Source: SHWB01 sp050246875 (GTDB taxonomy: Bacteria > Pseudomonadota > Alphaproteobacteria > UBA6615). From it: a stretch of DNA of 34,244 nt. The stretch spans positions 1 through 34,244 of the forward strand of contig JBFWVF010000016.1 in assembly GCA_050246875.1 (NCBI GenBank), given 5' to 3'. Positions within the stretch are counted from its first letter, which is position 1; each line of letters starts with the position of its first letter. The notes below the pieces were generated by a model. That model worked only from the letters and a program-made list of their open reading frames with translations. It was not told the origin of the DNA and made no database searches. The position numbers and the translations under genes were made by a program. Below, in pieces: positions 1 to 6,546 of this stretch.

Positions 1-8
1 CTGTTGAC

Positions 9-31
9 CGACACATGGTCCGGGAGTGAGG
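9..31 (+). promoter_or_regulatory. degenerate copy of the late-promoter palindrome
   Basis: The right half, GTCCGGG-x-GTGAGGCG at 18-33, matches the site at 12494 in 15 of 16 bases. The left half is poorly conserved, so the palindrome is broken here. All three copies carry the GTG-rich flank on the same side. A rightward promoter here would run antisense to the secreted-protein and repressor genes. It may be a weak or decayed site, or it may serve the phage end. Confidence 0.35.
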
Positions 32-70
32 CGGGACTTGGCGGGATGACGCGGGATGTGGCGGGACACA
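31..70 (+). repeat. four 10-bp direct repeats beginning GCGGGA
   Basis: GCGGGA occurs at 31, 41, 51 and 61, an exact 10-bp period, with three of the four units ending in G. A period of about one helical turn puts the same face of each unit on one side of the DNA, as expected for a cooperatively bound protein site. The sequence gacacatgg also occurs at 10 and 65, each followed shortly by tccggg. Transposase, repressor and Ner are all possible ligands. Confidence 0.5.
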
Positions 71-102
71 TGGGGTCTCCGGGCGGTCGGCGGCGGCGCG
101 GA

Positions 103-155
103 TGAATCGGGAGTCGGCCCCGGTCGGCGCGGCGGCGCCAGTTGAATCGGGAGTC
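103..155 (+). repeat. two 13-bp repeats, each holding two GANTC sites
   Basis: TGAATCGGGAGTC occurs at 103-115 and again, identically, at 143-155, offset by 40 bp or about four helical turns. Each copy contains GAATC and GAGTC separated by two bases, giving four GANTC sites at 104, 111, 144 and 151. GANTC is the CcrM adenine-methylation site of Alphaproteobacteria. The repeats could be transposase sites, methylation-sensitive regulatory sites, or both. Confidence 0.55.
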
Positions 156-702
156 ATGATGGACCGTCGTCGCGGCCTCTCACGGGGCTCTCAGAGGCGT
201 CTGGCGGAACGCCATAGACGATCAGGACGTACGGCTTGGCGAAGTGGCCAGCGGGCGCTTCAATTCGTTGACCGCGCCAGGCGTAACGCGCGCGCGCCAC
301 GAGGAGGTGCGGCGGCGGGTCCGCGAGCGTCAGCGCGGTGGCGTCGCGCGCGGTCTGCGGTTTGACGATCAGCCAGACGGCCGAGTTTTCACCGTAGAGC
401 GACTGTATCGCCGAAACGACGGAAGTCAGCAGGAACCAAACCTGCCCGATCTCGATCGTGTTCCACTCGGAGCGTGGCAGTACGACATAATATTCGAAGC
501 CGTACTTTACGACCGGGACCTTGCCATGAAGTACCTCGAAGGCAAGATTGTTCGGCATCGTGGGCGGCGCGCATTCGGGCGATGCCCCAGGCGTCGTCTG
601 TTTCTCCGAGAACTCGCCACAACTCGGCAGCTCCGCGGCGTTCGCGGCCGCCATCAACGCGATAAACGTCACCACAGTCAGCATGGACGTGACCGGCTTC
701 AT
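154..702 (-). CDS. secreted hypothetical protein, probable lysogeny-expressed moron
   Basis: This 182-residue protein is not a recognised family. Its N-terminus is a Sec signal peptide: KP, then a hydrophobic run to about residue 20, then ANA before AE, suggesting cleavage after residue 22. The mature part starts with a Cys-containing segment and has no later membrane segment. The start codon overlaps the repressor stop as ATGA at 699-702, so the gene is translated from the repressor message and is expected to be on in the lysogen. Codon choice is visibly less GC-biased than in the virion genes (for example around 360-560), suggesting a different origin. A host-altering or superinfection role is inference from position only. 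Confidence 0.75.
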   Translation of the reverse strand: MKPVTSMLTVVTFIALMAAANAAELPSCGEFSEKQTTPGASPECAPPTMPNNLAFEVLHGKVPVVKYGFEYYVVLPRSEWNTIEIGQVWFLLTSVVSAIQSLYGENSAVWLIVKPQTARDATALTLADPPPHLLVARARYAWRGQRIEAPAGHFAKPYVLIVYGVPPDASESPVRGRDDGPS

Positions 703-1424
703 ATCAGCCGGCCGATCCAGCGGACGCGGCCGGCGACGTGGAGCTGGTCGACGCGGGCGCGGTCGAGGGTCTGCTCGACATAGGCCGGATTGTCGGACTT
801 CACGGTCACGGCGCCGCCGAAGAACCGCTGGATTCGCTTGACCATGACGGTGTCGTCGATGCCGATGACGTAGATGGCGTCGTCGACGATACGGTCGACC
901 GAGGTGTCGACCAGCAGCAGGTCGCCGGCGCGGATGACCGGCTCCATCGAATCGCCGACGGCGGCGATCAGCGCCAGGCGGCGCGGGTCTGCGCCCAGCG
1001 TGCGCCGTACCCAGTCGGCGCGGAAGGCCATGTGATCGAGGATGTGCTCGTCGTCCAGCCAGGCGCCAGGCCCGGCTGACGCCCGAATATCGTAGCGCGG
1101 CACGAACACGAATTCCGCCGTTCTTTCCGATACATACGGCACCTTCCGATCCGCGACCGCGCTGCTCGGCGTGCTGCCGCCGGCGTCAATGTCGCCGCGG
1201 CCGCGCGCGAGCCAGTCGAGGCTTACGCCGGATGCCTCGGCGAGCCGCGCCAACCCCTCGAACGAGGCGTCGGACTTCCCCTCAATCCACCGCTGCAGGC
1301 TGGACTTGGCCACGCCGGCCGCCGCCGCCGCGTCGGCGCGGTTCCTGAACCTGTTTTCGACCTCGCGGAGCCGGAGTCCAAGTTCCGCCCTGAAACTCGG
1401 ACTCCCTGGTCCATCTTCGCTCAT
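699..1424 (-). CDS. LexA/CI-type lysogeny repressor (helix-turn-helix plus S24 peptidase)
   Basis: This 241-residue protein would hold the prophage silent by binding operators in 1425-1620. Residues about 13-75 form a helix-turn-helix domain of the phage CI type. Residues about 105-241 form an S24 peptidase domain with GDSMEP (catalytic Ser159) and MVKR (catalytic Lys196). The likely self-cleavage bond is Ala117-Gly118 in RASAGPG, so RecA-stimulated induction by DNA damage is expected. The ATG at 1424 is chosen because GGGAAG lies nine bases upstream and the N-terminus then fits the family. The frame stays open upstream, with an ATG at 1481 and further, but those starts would add an unusual extension. 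Its stop overlaps the next gene. This differs from Mu c, which has no peptidase domain. Confidence 0.88.
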   Translation of the reverse strand: MSEDGPGSPSFRAELGLRLREVENRFRNRADAAAAAGVAKSSLQRWIEGKSDASFEGLARLAEASGVSLDWLARGRGDIDAGGSTPSSAVADRKVPYVSERTAEFVFVPRYDIRASAGPGAWLDDEHILDHMAFRADWVRRTLGADPRRLALIAAVGDSMEPVIRAGDLLLVDTSVDRIVDDAIYVIGIDDTVMVKRIQRFFGGAVTVKSDNPAYVEQTLDRARVDQLHVAGRVRWIGRLI

Positions 1425-1485
1425 AGAGTCCGACTTCCCGGCAACCCATTGAGCTAGCGCCGCATTTCCACCCGTGGCCATCCTC

Positions 1486-1519
1486 GGACCCGTTTTTGAA
1501 CATGGACCGATTTTCGACC
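1486..1519 (+). promoter_or_regulatory. two operator-like 16-bp repeats
   Basis: GGACCCGTTTTTGAAC at 1486-1501 and GGACCGATTTTCGACC at 1504-1519 agree at 12 of 16 positions and are offset by 18 bp. They lie in the middle of the divergent switch region, just left of the candidate rightward -35. They could bind the repressor or the Ner protein. The repeat is seen; the role is inferred. Confidence 0.4.
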
Positions 1520-1582
1520 TTGCGACGAACCCGAATACAGGTTTAGCCTTATCGTGTTTCGGATGATCCCCAGCCGAACAAA

Positions 1583-1602
1583 GGCGGCCTTGCAGGGCCG
1601 CC
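1583..1602 (+). other. GC hairpin in the early leader
   Basis: GGCGGCC (1583-1589) and GGCCGCC (1596-1602) form a perfect 7-bp stem around a 6-base loop. It ends 18 bases before the Ner start. There is no following T run, so it does not look like an intrinsic terminator. It may affect leader stability or translation. Confidence 0.35.
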
Positions 1603-1620
1603 CCGGACGAGAGGACGCGG

Positions 1621-1908
1621 ATGCCGCGCAACTGGCACCCGGAGGACGTGAAGGCCGCCGTGCGCAAGACAGGCATCAGCCTGTCGGAACTCGCGCGCCG
1701 CAACCGGGTCTCGCCCTCGACGGTGCACAAGGCGCTGACCGAGCCGCACCCGACGGGCAACCGCGCCGTGGCCGCCTACCTTGGGCGATCCGTCCACGAG
1801 CTGTGGCCCGACTGGTACGACCGGGACGGCAACCGCACCCGCTCGACCGGCCAGAAGAATAGCAGCCGGCCACGGGCCGGCCACCGTCAAAACGCGCGGG
1901 CGGCATGA
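1621..1908 (+). CDS. ner: Ner-like DNA-binding regulator
   Basis: This 95-residue protein is the first gene of the early operon and sits opposite the repressor, as ner does in Mu. Residues 4-64 match the Ner/Nlp (SfsB) family: NWHPEDVKAAVRKTG, a helix-turn-helix containing SLSELARRN and SPSTVHKAL, then GNRAVAAYLG and a VHELWPDWY ending. In Mu, Ner damps early transcription and blocks the repressor promoter. The last 30 residues are basic and go beyond the usual family end. AGAGGA lies shortly before the ATG. The stop overlaps the next start (ATGA at 1905-1908). Confidence 0.88.
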   Translation: MPRNWHPEDVKAAVRKTGISLSELARRNRVSPSTVHKALTEPHPTGNRAVAAYLGRSVHELWPDWYDRDGNRTRSTGQKNSSRPRAGHRQNARAA

Positions 1909-2042
1909 ACAGCCGGCCCGCATCGCCCTATCCCGCCGGCGGCGTCGTCGTGCCGGCCGGGTGCGACGGCGGCGGCGTCACCGGAGCCCATCCTCCGGTC
2001 GACGTCCGCCGCCGTTGCGTTTTTCGGAGGCGCGCCGCGTGA
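1905..2042 (+). CDS. 45-residue coupled small ORF, function unknown
   Basis: This is a 46-codon frame, ATG at 1905 and TGA at 2040-2042. It overlaps Ner upstream as ATGA and the ParB-like gene downstream as GTGA. The peptide starts MNSRPASPYP, is rich in Gly, Pro and Val in the middle, has one Cys near residue 20 and another near 38, and ends in a strongly basic FRRRAA. It resembles nothing I recognise. Both junctions have the exact overlap used throughout this operon, which is the main evidence that it is real. It may serve mainly to deliver ribosomes to the next start. Confidence 0.5.
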   Translation: MNSRPASPYPAGGVVVPAGCDGGGVTGAHPPVDVRRRCVFRRRAA

Positions 2043-2890
2043 AGTACCTGCGTACCGAGCATGTGCCGTTGACCGGCATCGAGGTGGGCCAGCGCCTGCG
2101 CCGGGTCGATCCGGTCAAGGTCGCCGAGATCAAGGGCTCCTTCCTCGACACAGGCCAGGTCACATCGGTCGCGGTGGCCGAGCGGAAGAAGGGCGGCCGG
2201 CACCTGCTGCTGGCGGGTGGGCACAGGTACGCCGGCGCGGCCGAGATTCCGTGGGAGACGATCCGCGCCGACATCTGGCAACCGGAGACCGACCGGCCGG
2301 AGCTTGAGTTCCGCATCGTCGAGATCGACGAGAACCTGCGCCGGCACGAGCTGACGCCCTACGACCGCGCCATCTTCATCGGCGAGCGCCATGCGGTCTT
2401 CGAGGAGCTGTTCCCGGAGCTGGCGAGCCGGGGCGGCGACCGCCGGAGCGCGGCGTTCAACGCCGAAAAATCAAAGCGCAAAGATTCGGTTTTGAAATTC
2501 ACGCGGGAAACCGCGGCTTTGGCGGGGCGCAGCGATCGCACGGTCGAGCGCGCGCTGCGCATCTTCCGGCTCATCCCGCCGGACGTGAAGGCGCTCATCG
2601 CCGGCACGTCGCTGACCACCCGCGAAGGCGACCTCTACGCCCTCACGCGCTACGCGCCCGCCCAGCAGAAGGCCATCGTCAAGGCCGTGCTGGCCGCCGA
2701 CAGCGCGACGACGGTGAAGGCCGCGGCGGCCACCCTCGACGGCAAGCGGCCAGCCCGGCGCGAGCGCGACGCGCAGCTGCAGCGCCTGCAGGACGCCTGG
2801 AAGCGGGCCGGCAAGCCGGCGCGCACGGCGTTCATGGAGTTCCTCGGCGAGATCGGCGTCGTCGACGGCTTCGAGGCGGGGCAGCTCTGA
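2039..2890 (+). CDS. ParB-like early protein
   Basis: This 283-residue protein has a ParB N-terminal domain in residues about 5-105. LLLAGGHRYAGAAEI is the ParB box and ENLRRHELTPYDRA the second conserved box. A helix-turn-helix follows (TAALAGRSDRTVERAL). Similar proteins lie just before the transposase in other alphaproteobacterial Mu-like phages. A role in early regulation or in handling phage DNA is likely but unproven. I choose GTG 2039: GGAGG ends eight bases before it, it overlaps the preceding small ORF, and the protein then starts right at the domain. The frame is open further upstream, but that part is a low-complexity shadow of Ner. Bases 2461-2525 are conspicuously AT-richer than the rest. 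Confidence 0.75.
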   Translation: MKYLRTEHVPLTGIEVGQRLRRVDPVKVAEIKGSFLDTGQVTSVAVAERKKGGRHLLLAGGHRYAGAAEIPWETIRADIWQPETDRPELEFRIVEIDENLRRHELTPYDRAIFIGERHAVFEELFPELASRGGDRRSAAFNAEKSKRKDSVLKFTRETAALAGRSDRTVERALRIFRLIPPDVKALIAGTSLTTREGDLYALTRYAPAQQKAIVKAVLAADSATTVKAAAATLDGKRPARRERDAQLQRLQDAWKRAGKPARTAFMEFLGEIGVVDGFEAGQL

Positions 2891-3348
2891 TGGCCCGTCC
2901 GCGCCGCGACACCGGGACGCTCGACCTGCTGGCGTGGGCTCCGCCGCAGATCGACGCCCGCTTCGACCCGTCGCGGGTCCGTGCGCACAGCGACCGGGTG
3001 CGGATGGCGCGGGCCATCGCCGAGGCCATCAAGGAGTCGAGCAAGAGCCGCGACGCCATCCACGCGGCGATGGTCGAGCACCTCGGCCGCGACTTCGGCC
3101 GGCACGCCTTCGATCGCTGCACCGCGCCCTCGGCCGAGAACGAGTTCTCCGTCTCGAAGCTGATCGCCTTCCTCGCCGCCGTGCCGGACCTGCGCGTCGT
3201 CAACGCGCTGCTGGAGGGCACGGAGTTCGTCGCCATCCCGCGCCAGTACCTGGGCGCCGTCGAGGAGGCCATCTGCGCCGACCAGCTGGAGGCGCTCGAA
3301 GCCCGCCGCAAGGCGGCGCGCCGCCAGTGGAAGGGCGGTGCGCGATGA
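2890..3348 (+). CDS. conserved early protein of Mu-like phages, function unknown
   Basis: The protein has 152 residues and starts MARPRRDTGTLDLLAWAPP. It has a central FDPSRVRAHSDRVRMARAIAEAIK segment and a helical DAIHAAMVEHLGRDF region that could be a helix-turn-helix. The C-terminus is rich in Arg and Lys. I recognise it only as a protein commonly placed between the ParB-like gene and the transposase in alphaproteobacterial Mu-like phages. It overlaps its neighbours as TGATG (2888-2892) and ATGA (3345-3348). A DNA-binding helper role in transposition is inference. Confidence 0.7.
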   Translation: MARPRRDTGTLDLLAWAPPQIDARFDPSRVRAHSDRVRMARAIAEAIKESSKSRDAIHAAMVEHLGRDFGRHAFDRCTAPSAENEFSVSKLIAFLAAVPDLRVVNALLEGTEFVAIPRQYLGAVEEAICADQLEALEARRKAARRQWKGGAR

Positions 3349-5288
3349 ACGAGTGGTACACCGCCGGCGAACTCGCCGAACTGCGCCTGCCGGACTTTCC
3401 GACGACGGTGCGCGCGGTCAACCGCATCGCCGACCGTGAGAACTGGCGCGAGGCGCATGACGGCCAGCGGCCGCTGGCCCGCCGCCGCGAGGGGCGTGGC
3501 GGTGGCTGGGAGTATCACCGCGCGCTGCTGCCCTCGCGCGCGCTGGCGCGCCACGTCGCCGAGGAGACGGCCGCGACGATCAAGGCGCCGCCGTCGACCC
3601 CGCGCGGCAGCGGCGAGCTGTGGGACTGGTTCGAGCGCCTGCCAGACAAGCCGAAGGCGCAGGCGCGCCGTCGCCTCGCCATCCTCGACGCGGTGCAGGC
3701 GCTTGTCCGCGGCAGCGTCATCAAGAACGTCGCCGTCGCCACGGTCGCCCGCCACCACGGCGTCGGCGCCACGACCATCTGGACCTGGTTCAACCTCACC
3801 GCCGGCCACGACCGCGCCGACTGGCTGCCGGCGCTGGCGCCGCGCCACGCCGGCCGCACCGTCACCGCCGAGTGCTCGCCCGAGGCGTGGGAGTTCTTCA
3901 AGGGCGCGTACCTCAACCAGAGTCGCCGCCCGCTGGAGGTCTGCTACGAGGACCTGCAGCGTGTCGCCGCCGAGAAGGGCTGGTCGATTCCCTCGGAGCG
4001 CACGCTCGCCCGCCGGCTCGACCGCGAGGTGCCGGCGCCCGTCGTCACCTACTGGCGCAAGGGACCGGAGGCGCTGTGGCGGATGTACCCGCCGCAGGAA
4101 CGCGACCGCTCGATGTTCCACGCCCTGGAGGCGGTCAACGTCGACGGCCACAAGTGGGACGTCTTCGTGCGCTGGCCGGACGGCACCGTCGCCCGGCCGA
4201 TCATGGTCGCCATCCAGGACCTCTACTCGAATCGCATCCTCGCCTGGCGCCTCGACCGCTCGGAGAACACGGACCTCGTCCGGCTGGCCTTCCGCGACGT
4301 CTTCGAGACCTTCGGCATCCCCGACCGTGTGTGGCTCGACAACGGCCGCGCCTTCGCCAGCAAGTACATCAGCGGCGGCGCGCCGACGCGCTACCGCTTC
4401 AAGGTGAAGGCCGAGGAGCCGGTCGGCGTGCTGACCGCTCTCGGCATGCAGATCCACTGGGCCTCGCCCTATCGCGGCCAGTCGAAGCCGATCGAGCGCG
4501 CCTTCGGCGACCTCTGCAAGACCATCGCCACGCATGCGGCGTTCGACGGCGCCTATACCGGCAACAGCCCGGAGGCGAAGCCGGAGAACTACGGCACGAA
4601 GGCGGTCGCGCTCGACGAGTTCATCCGCGTCGTCGCCGCCGGCATCGCGCTGCACAACGCGCGCACCGGCCGAAAGACCCGCGTCTGCGGCGGCACGCTC
4701 AGCTTCGACCAGGCGTTCGAGGCGAGCTACGCCCGCGCGCCCATCCGCAAGGCCACCGACGAGCAGCTGCGCCTCTGCCTGCTCGCCGCCGAGCAGGTGC
4801 GCGCGGACCGCACCACCGGCGCCGTGCGCCTGCTGGGCAACCGCTATTGGGGCGAGTTCCTGCACGCCCACATGGGCCAGCCGCTGACGCTGCGCTTCGA
4901 TCCCGACGACCTGCACGACGGCGTGCACGTCTACCGCCACGACGGCGGCTATCTCGGCAAGGCCGAGTGCCTGGAGGCGGCCGGCTTCGCCGACGCCGAG
5001 GCTGCCCGGCAGCACGCCGGCAGGCGCAAGGCATGGCTGCGCGCCACCCGCGAGGTGGCCGAGCTGGAGCGCCAGCTCTCGGCGCCGCAGGTGGCGGCAA
5101 TGCTCGCCGCGATCGAGGTCGACGAGCCCGAGACACCCGAGGCGAAGGTCGTCCGGCCGCTGGCGATGGGCAACACGGCGCTCGCCGCCGCGCCGGCCGA
5201 CGCACCCGAACGCATGGACGACGACGAGTTCCGCTCCGCCTTCAGCGCCGGCCTCCGCGTGCTGCAGGGCGGGCGCGACGGCCCGTGA
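3345..5288 (+). CDS. A: MuA-type DDE transposase
   Basis: This 647-residue protein is close to Mu A (663) in size and performs strand transfer during integration and replicative transposition. Residues 1-60 form the Mu-type winged DNA-binding domain (starting EWYTAGELAELRLPDF). A second HTH lies near residues 125-160 (GVGATTIWTWF). The RNase H-like core carries the catalytic triad Asp267 (NVDGHKWD), Asp332 (VWLDNGRAF) and Glu384 (KPIERAFGDL), spaced much as in Mu A (269, 336, 392). The Mu C-terminal beta-barrel region follows, then a basic tail. ATG 3345 overlaps the previous stop. The enzyme looks intact. Its binding sites should be at the phage ends. Confidence 0.95.
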   Translation: MNEWYTAGELAELRLPDFPTTVRAVNRIADRENWREAHDGQRPLARRREGRGGGWEYHRALLPSRALARHVAEETAATIKAPPSTPRGSGELWDWFERLPDKPKAQARRRLAILDAVQALVRGSVIKNVAVATVARHHGVGATTIWTWFNLTAGHDRADWLPALAPRHAGRTVTAECSPEAWEFFKGAYLNQSRRPLEVCYEDLQRVAAEKGWSIPSERTLARRLDREVPAPVVTYWRKGPEALWRMYPPQERDRSMFHALEAVNVDGHKWDVFVRWPDGTVARPIMVAIQDLYSNRILAWRLDRSENTDLVRLAFRDVFETFGIPDRVWLDNGRAFASKYISGGAPTRYRFKVKAEEPVGVLTALGMQIHWASPYRGQSKPIERAFGDLCKTIATHAAFDGAYTGNSPEAKPENYGTKAVALDEFIRVVAAGIALHNARTGRKTRVCGGTLSFDQAFEASYARAPIRKATDEQLRLCLLAAEQVRADRTTGAVRLLGNRYWGEFLHAHMGQPLTLRFDPDDLHDGVHVYRHDGGYLGKAECLEAAGFADAEAARQHAGRRKAWLRATREVAELERQLSAPQVAAMLAAIEVDEPETPEAKVVRPLAMGNTALAAAPADAPERMDDDEFRSAFSAGLRVLQGGRDGP

Positions 5289-5326
5289 TCGAGGGGATCG
5301 CGGGATAGCAAGGAGGCCATCGGACC

Positions 5327-6283
5327 GTGGCTGACAAGACCTACAGCGAAGACGAACAGAACGCCCTGCGCGCCAGCGTGCGGGGCATCATGGAGACCGA
5401 GGGCATCAGCCAGAAGGGTGCCTCGGACGTCTCCGGCGTCGCCTACGGCACGCTCAACCTCTGGCTCAATGCCAAGTACGAGGGCGACAACGACCGCGTC
5501 GCCGCGCAGATCGAGACCTGGCTCGCCTCGCGCAAGGAGAACAGGCGCACGGCGACGCTGGTGCCGGCGGTGCCGGGCTTCATCGAGACGCGGACGGCCG
5601 CGGATTTCACCGAGGCCCTGCGCTTCGCCCAGGTGCTGCCCGAGATCTCCGTGATCGTCGGCGTGCCGGGCGTCGGCAAGACGATGACGGCGCAGCACTA
5701 CGCGAAGAAGAACCCGAACGTCTGGCTCGCTACCATGAACCCGGCGACGGCGGGCGTGAACAACATGCTGGTCGAGCTGGCCGACGCGATGCGGCTGGTC
5801 GAACGCTCGGCCGCGCGGCTGCCCGGCGCCATCCGGCATCACGTCGTCGGCACCGCCGGTCTCATCATCGTCGACGAGGCGCAGCACCTCACGGGGCCGG
5901 CCCTCGACATGCTGCGCTCGGTCTACGACCGCTGCGGCGTCGGCATCGCCCTGGTCGGCAACGAGACGGTGCTGGCCCGCCTGCAGGGCTGCGGCCGCGG
6001 CAACGCCAACTTCGCGCAGATCTACAGCCGCGTCGGCGTGCGCGTGTCGCGCGCCGGCCCGCGCGTCGCCGACGTCGATGCGCTGCTCGCGGCGTGGGGC
6101 GTGAGCGGGGCCGACGAGCGGAAGTTCCTGCACCAGCTGGCAAAGAAGCCGGGCGCGCTGCGCGGCGTCACCAAGTGCCTGCAGCTCGCCTCGATGCTCG
6201 CCGCCGGCGCCGGCGAACCGCGCGCCATGAAGCACCTCGCCGCCGCCTGGTCGCGGCTGACGACCGACACGGAGGCAGCGTGA
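5327..6283 (+). CDS. B: MuB-type transposition AAA+ ATPase
   Basis: The protein has 318 residues (Mu B has 312). It would bind target DNA, activate the transposase and give target immunity. An N-terminal helix-turn-helix (about residues 16-55) is followed by an ATPase domain with Walker A GVPGVGKT at 112-119 and Walker B LIIVDEAQ at 179-186. GTG 5327 is chosen because AGGAGG lies 11-12 bases upstream and the N-terminus (MADKTYSEDEQ) is family-like. The stop overlaps the next ATG. It stands 38 bases after the transposase, the largest gap in this half of the operon, with its own strong ribosome site. Confidence 0.93.
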   Translation: MADKTYSEDEQNALRASVRGIMETEGISQKGASDVSGVAYGTLNLWLNAKYEGDNDRVAAQIETWLASRKENRRTATLVPAVPGFIETRTAADFTEALRFAQVLPEISVIVGVPGVGKTMTAQHYAKKNPNVWLATMNPATAGVNNMLVELADAMRLVERSAARLPGAIRHHVVGTAGLIIVDEAQHLTGPALDMLRSVYDRCGVGIALVGNETVLARLQGCGRGNANFAQIYSRVGVRVSRAGPRVADVDALLAAWGVSGADERKFLHQLAKKPGALRGVTKCLQLASMLAAGAGEPRAMKHLAAAWSRLTTDTEAA

Positions 6284-6546
6284 TGGCGGCACCCCGGACA
6301 TCGCTGGGCGAGGCCCTGCGCGCGCTCAAACGCGACATGACCGACGCGTTTCTCGGCGGGCGGCGGACGACGGTGGCCGAGGCTTCCGAGCTGGTCAGCC
6401 GGCTCGGCGCGCTGGCGACGCGGGCCGACCTGCTGGAGGCCGACGTGCCGCTCGGCGGCTTCGAGTTCGTGCCGCCCGTGCCGGCGGGAACGGGCGCGCT
6501 GCCACCCAACGTCGTGCGCCTGCGTCCGCCGGGAGGTGCGGCATGA
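6283..6546 (+). CDS. small early protein, unknown
   Basis: The 87-residue protein starts MAAPRTSLGEALRALKRD. Its first half is predicted helical and charged; the second half is Pro/Gly-rich (FVPPVPAGTGALPPNVVRL). It is not recognised. It overlaps MuB as TGATG (6281-6285) and the next gene as ATGA (6543-6546), which supports it as a real operon member. It has no membrane segment or Cys motif. Confidence 0.6.
   Translation: MAAPRTSLGEALRALKRDMTDAFLGGRRTTVAEASELVSRLGALATRADLLEADVPLGGFEFVPPVPAGTGALPPNVVRLRPPGGAA

Larger units (their letters stand above)
2..155. other. candidate left end of the transposable phage
   Basis: No gene is seen before the minus-strand gene that ends at 154. The stretch begins with TGT at position 2, the type of terminus used by Mu-like phages, and is packed with short direct repeats (listed separately). 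Transposase-binding sites at the ends of Mu-like genomes lie in such a non-coding strip outside the repressor operon, which matches this layout. The exact terminus and any target-site duplication cannot be seen because the right end lies outside the window. Position and repeats are seen; the function is inferred. Confidence 0.4.
1425..1620. promoter_or_regulatory. divergent lysis/lysogeny control region
   Basis: This 196-bp gap separates the leftward repressor gene from the rightward Ner gene and should hold both promoters. It is more AT-rich than its surroundings between 1490 and 1560. A possible rightward -35 is TTGCGA at 1520-1525, with TTAGCC at 1543-1548 as a weak -10 (17-bp spacer). No leftward promoter is convincing by eye. 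The operator-like repeats inside it are listed separately. Confidence 0.6.

Noticed and set aside
174..200. Similarity of gcctctcacgg at about 174 to a string at about 19831
   Set aside because: Eleven bases shared in GC-rich DNA, with no extended alignment and no shared position relative to genes.
1425..1760. Upstream extension of the repressor to earlier starts
   Set aside because: The added residues are not family-like and would run through the switch region and into the antisense of Ner. ATG 1424 has a ribosome site.
2832..5015. A 727-codon open frame antisense to the transposase
   Set aside because: Strong third-base GC bias removes stops from antisense frames. The product is low-complexity and Arg/Ala/Gly-rich, with no motifs, and the sense strand holds a clear transposase.
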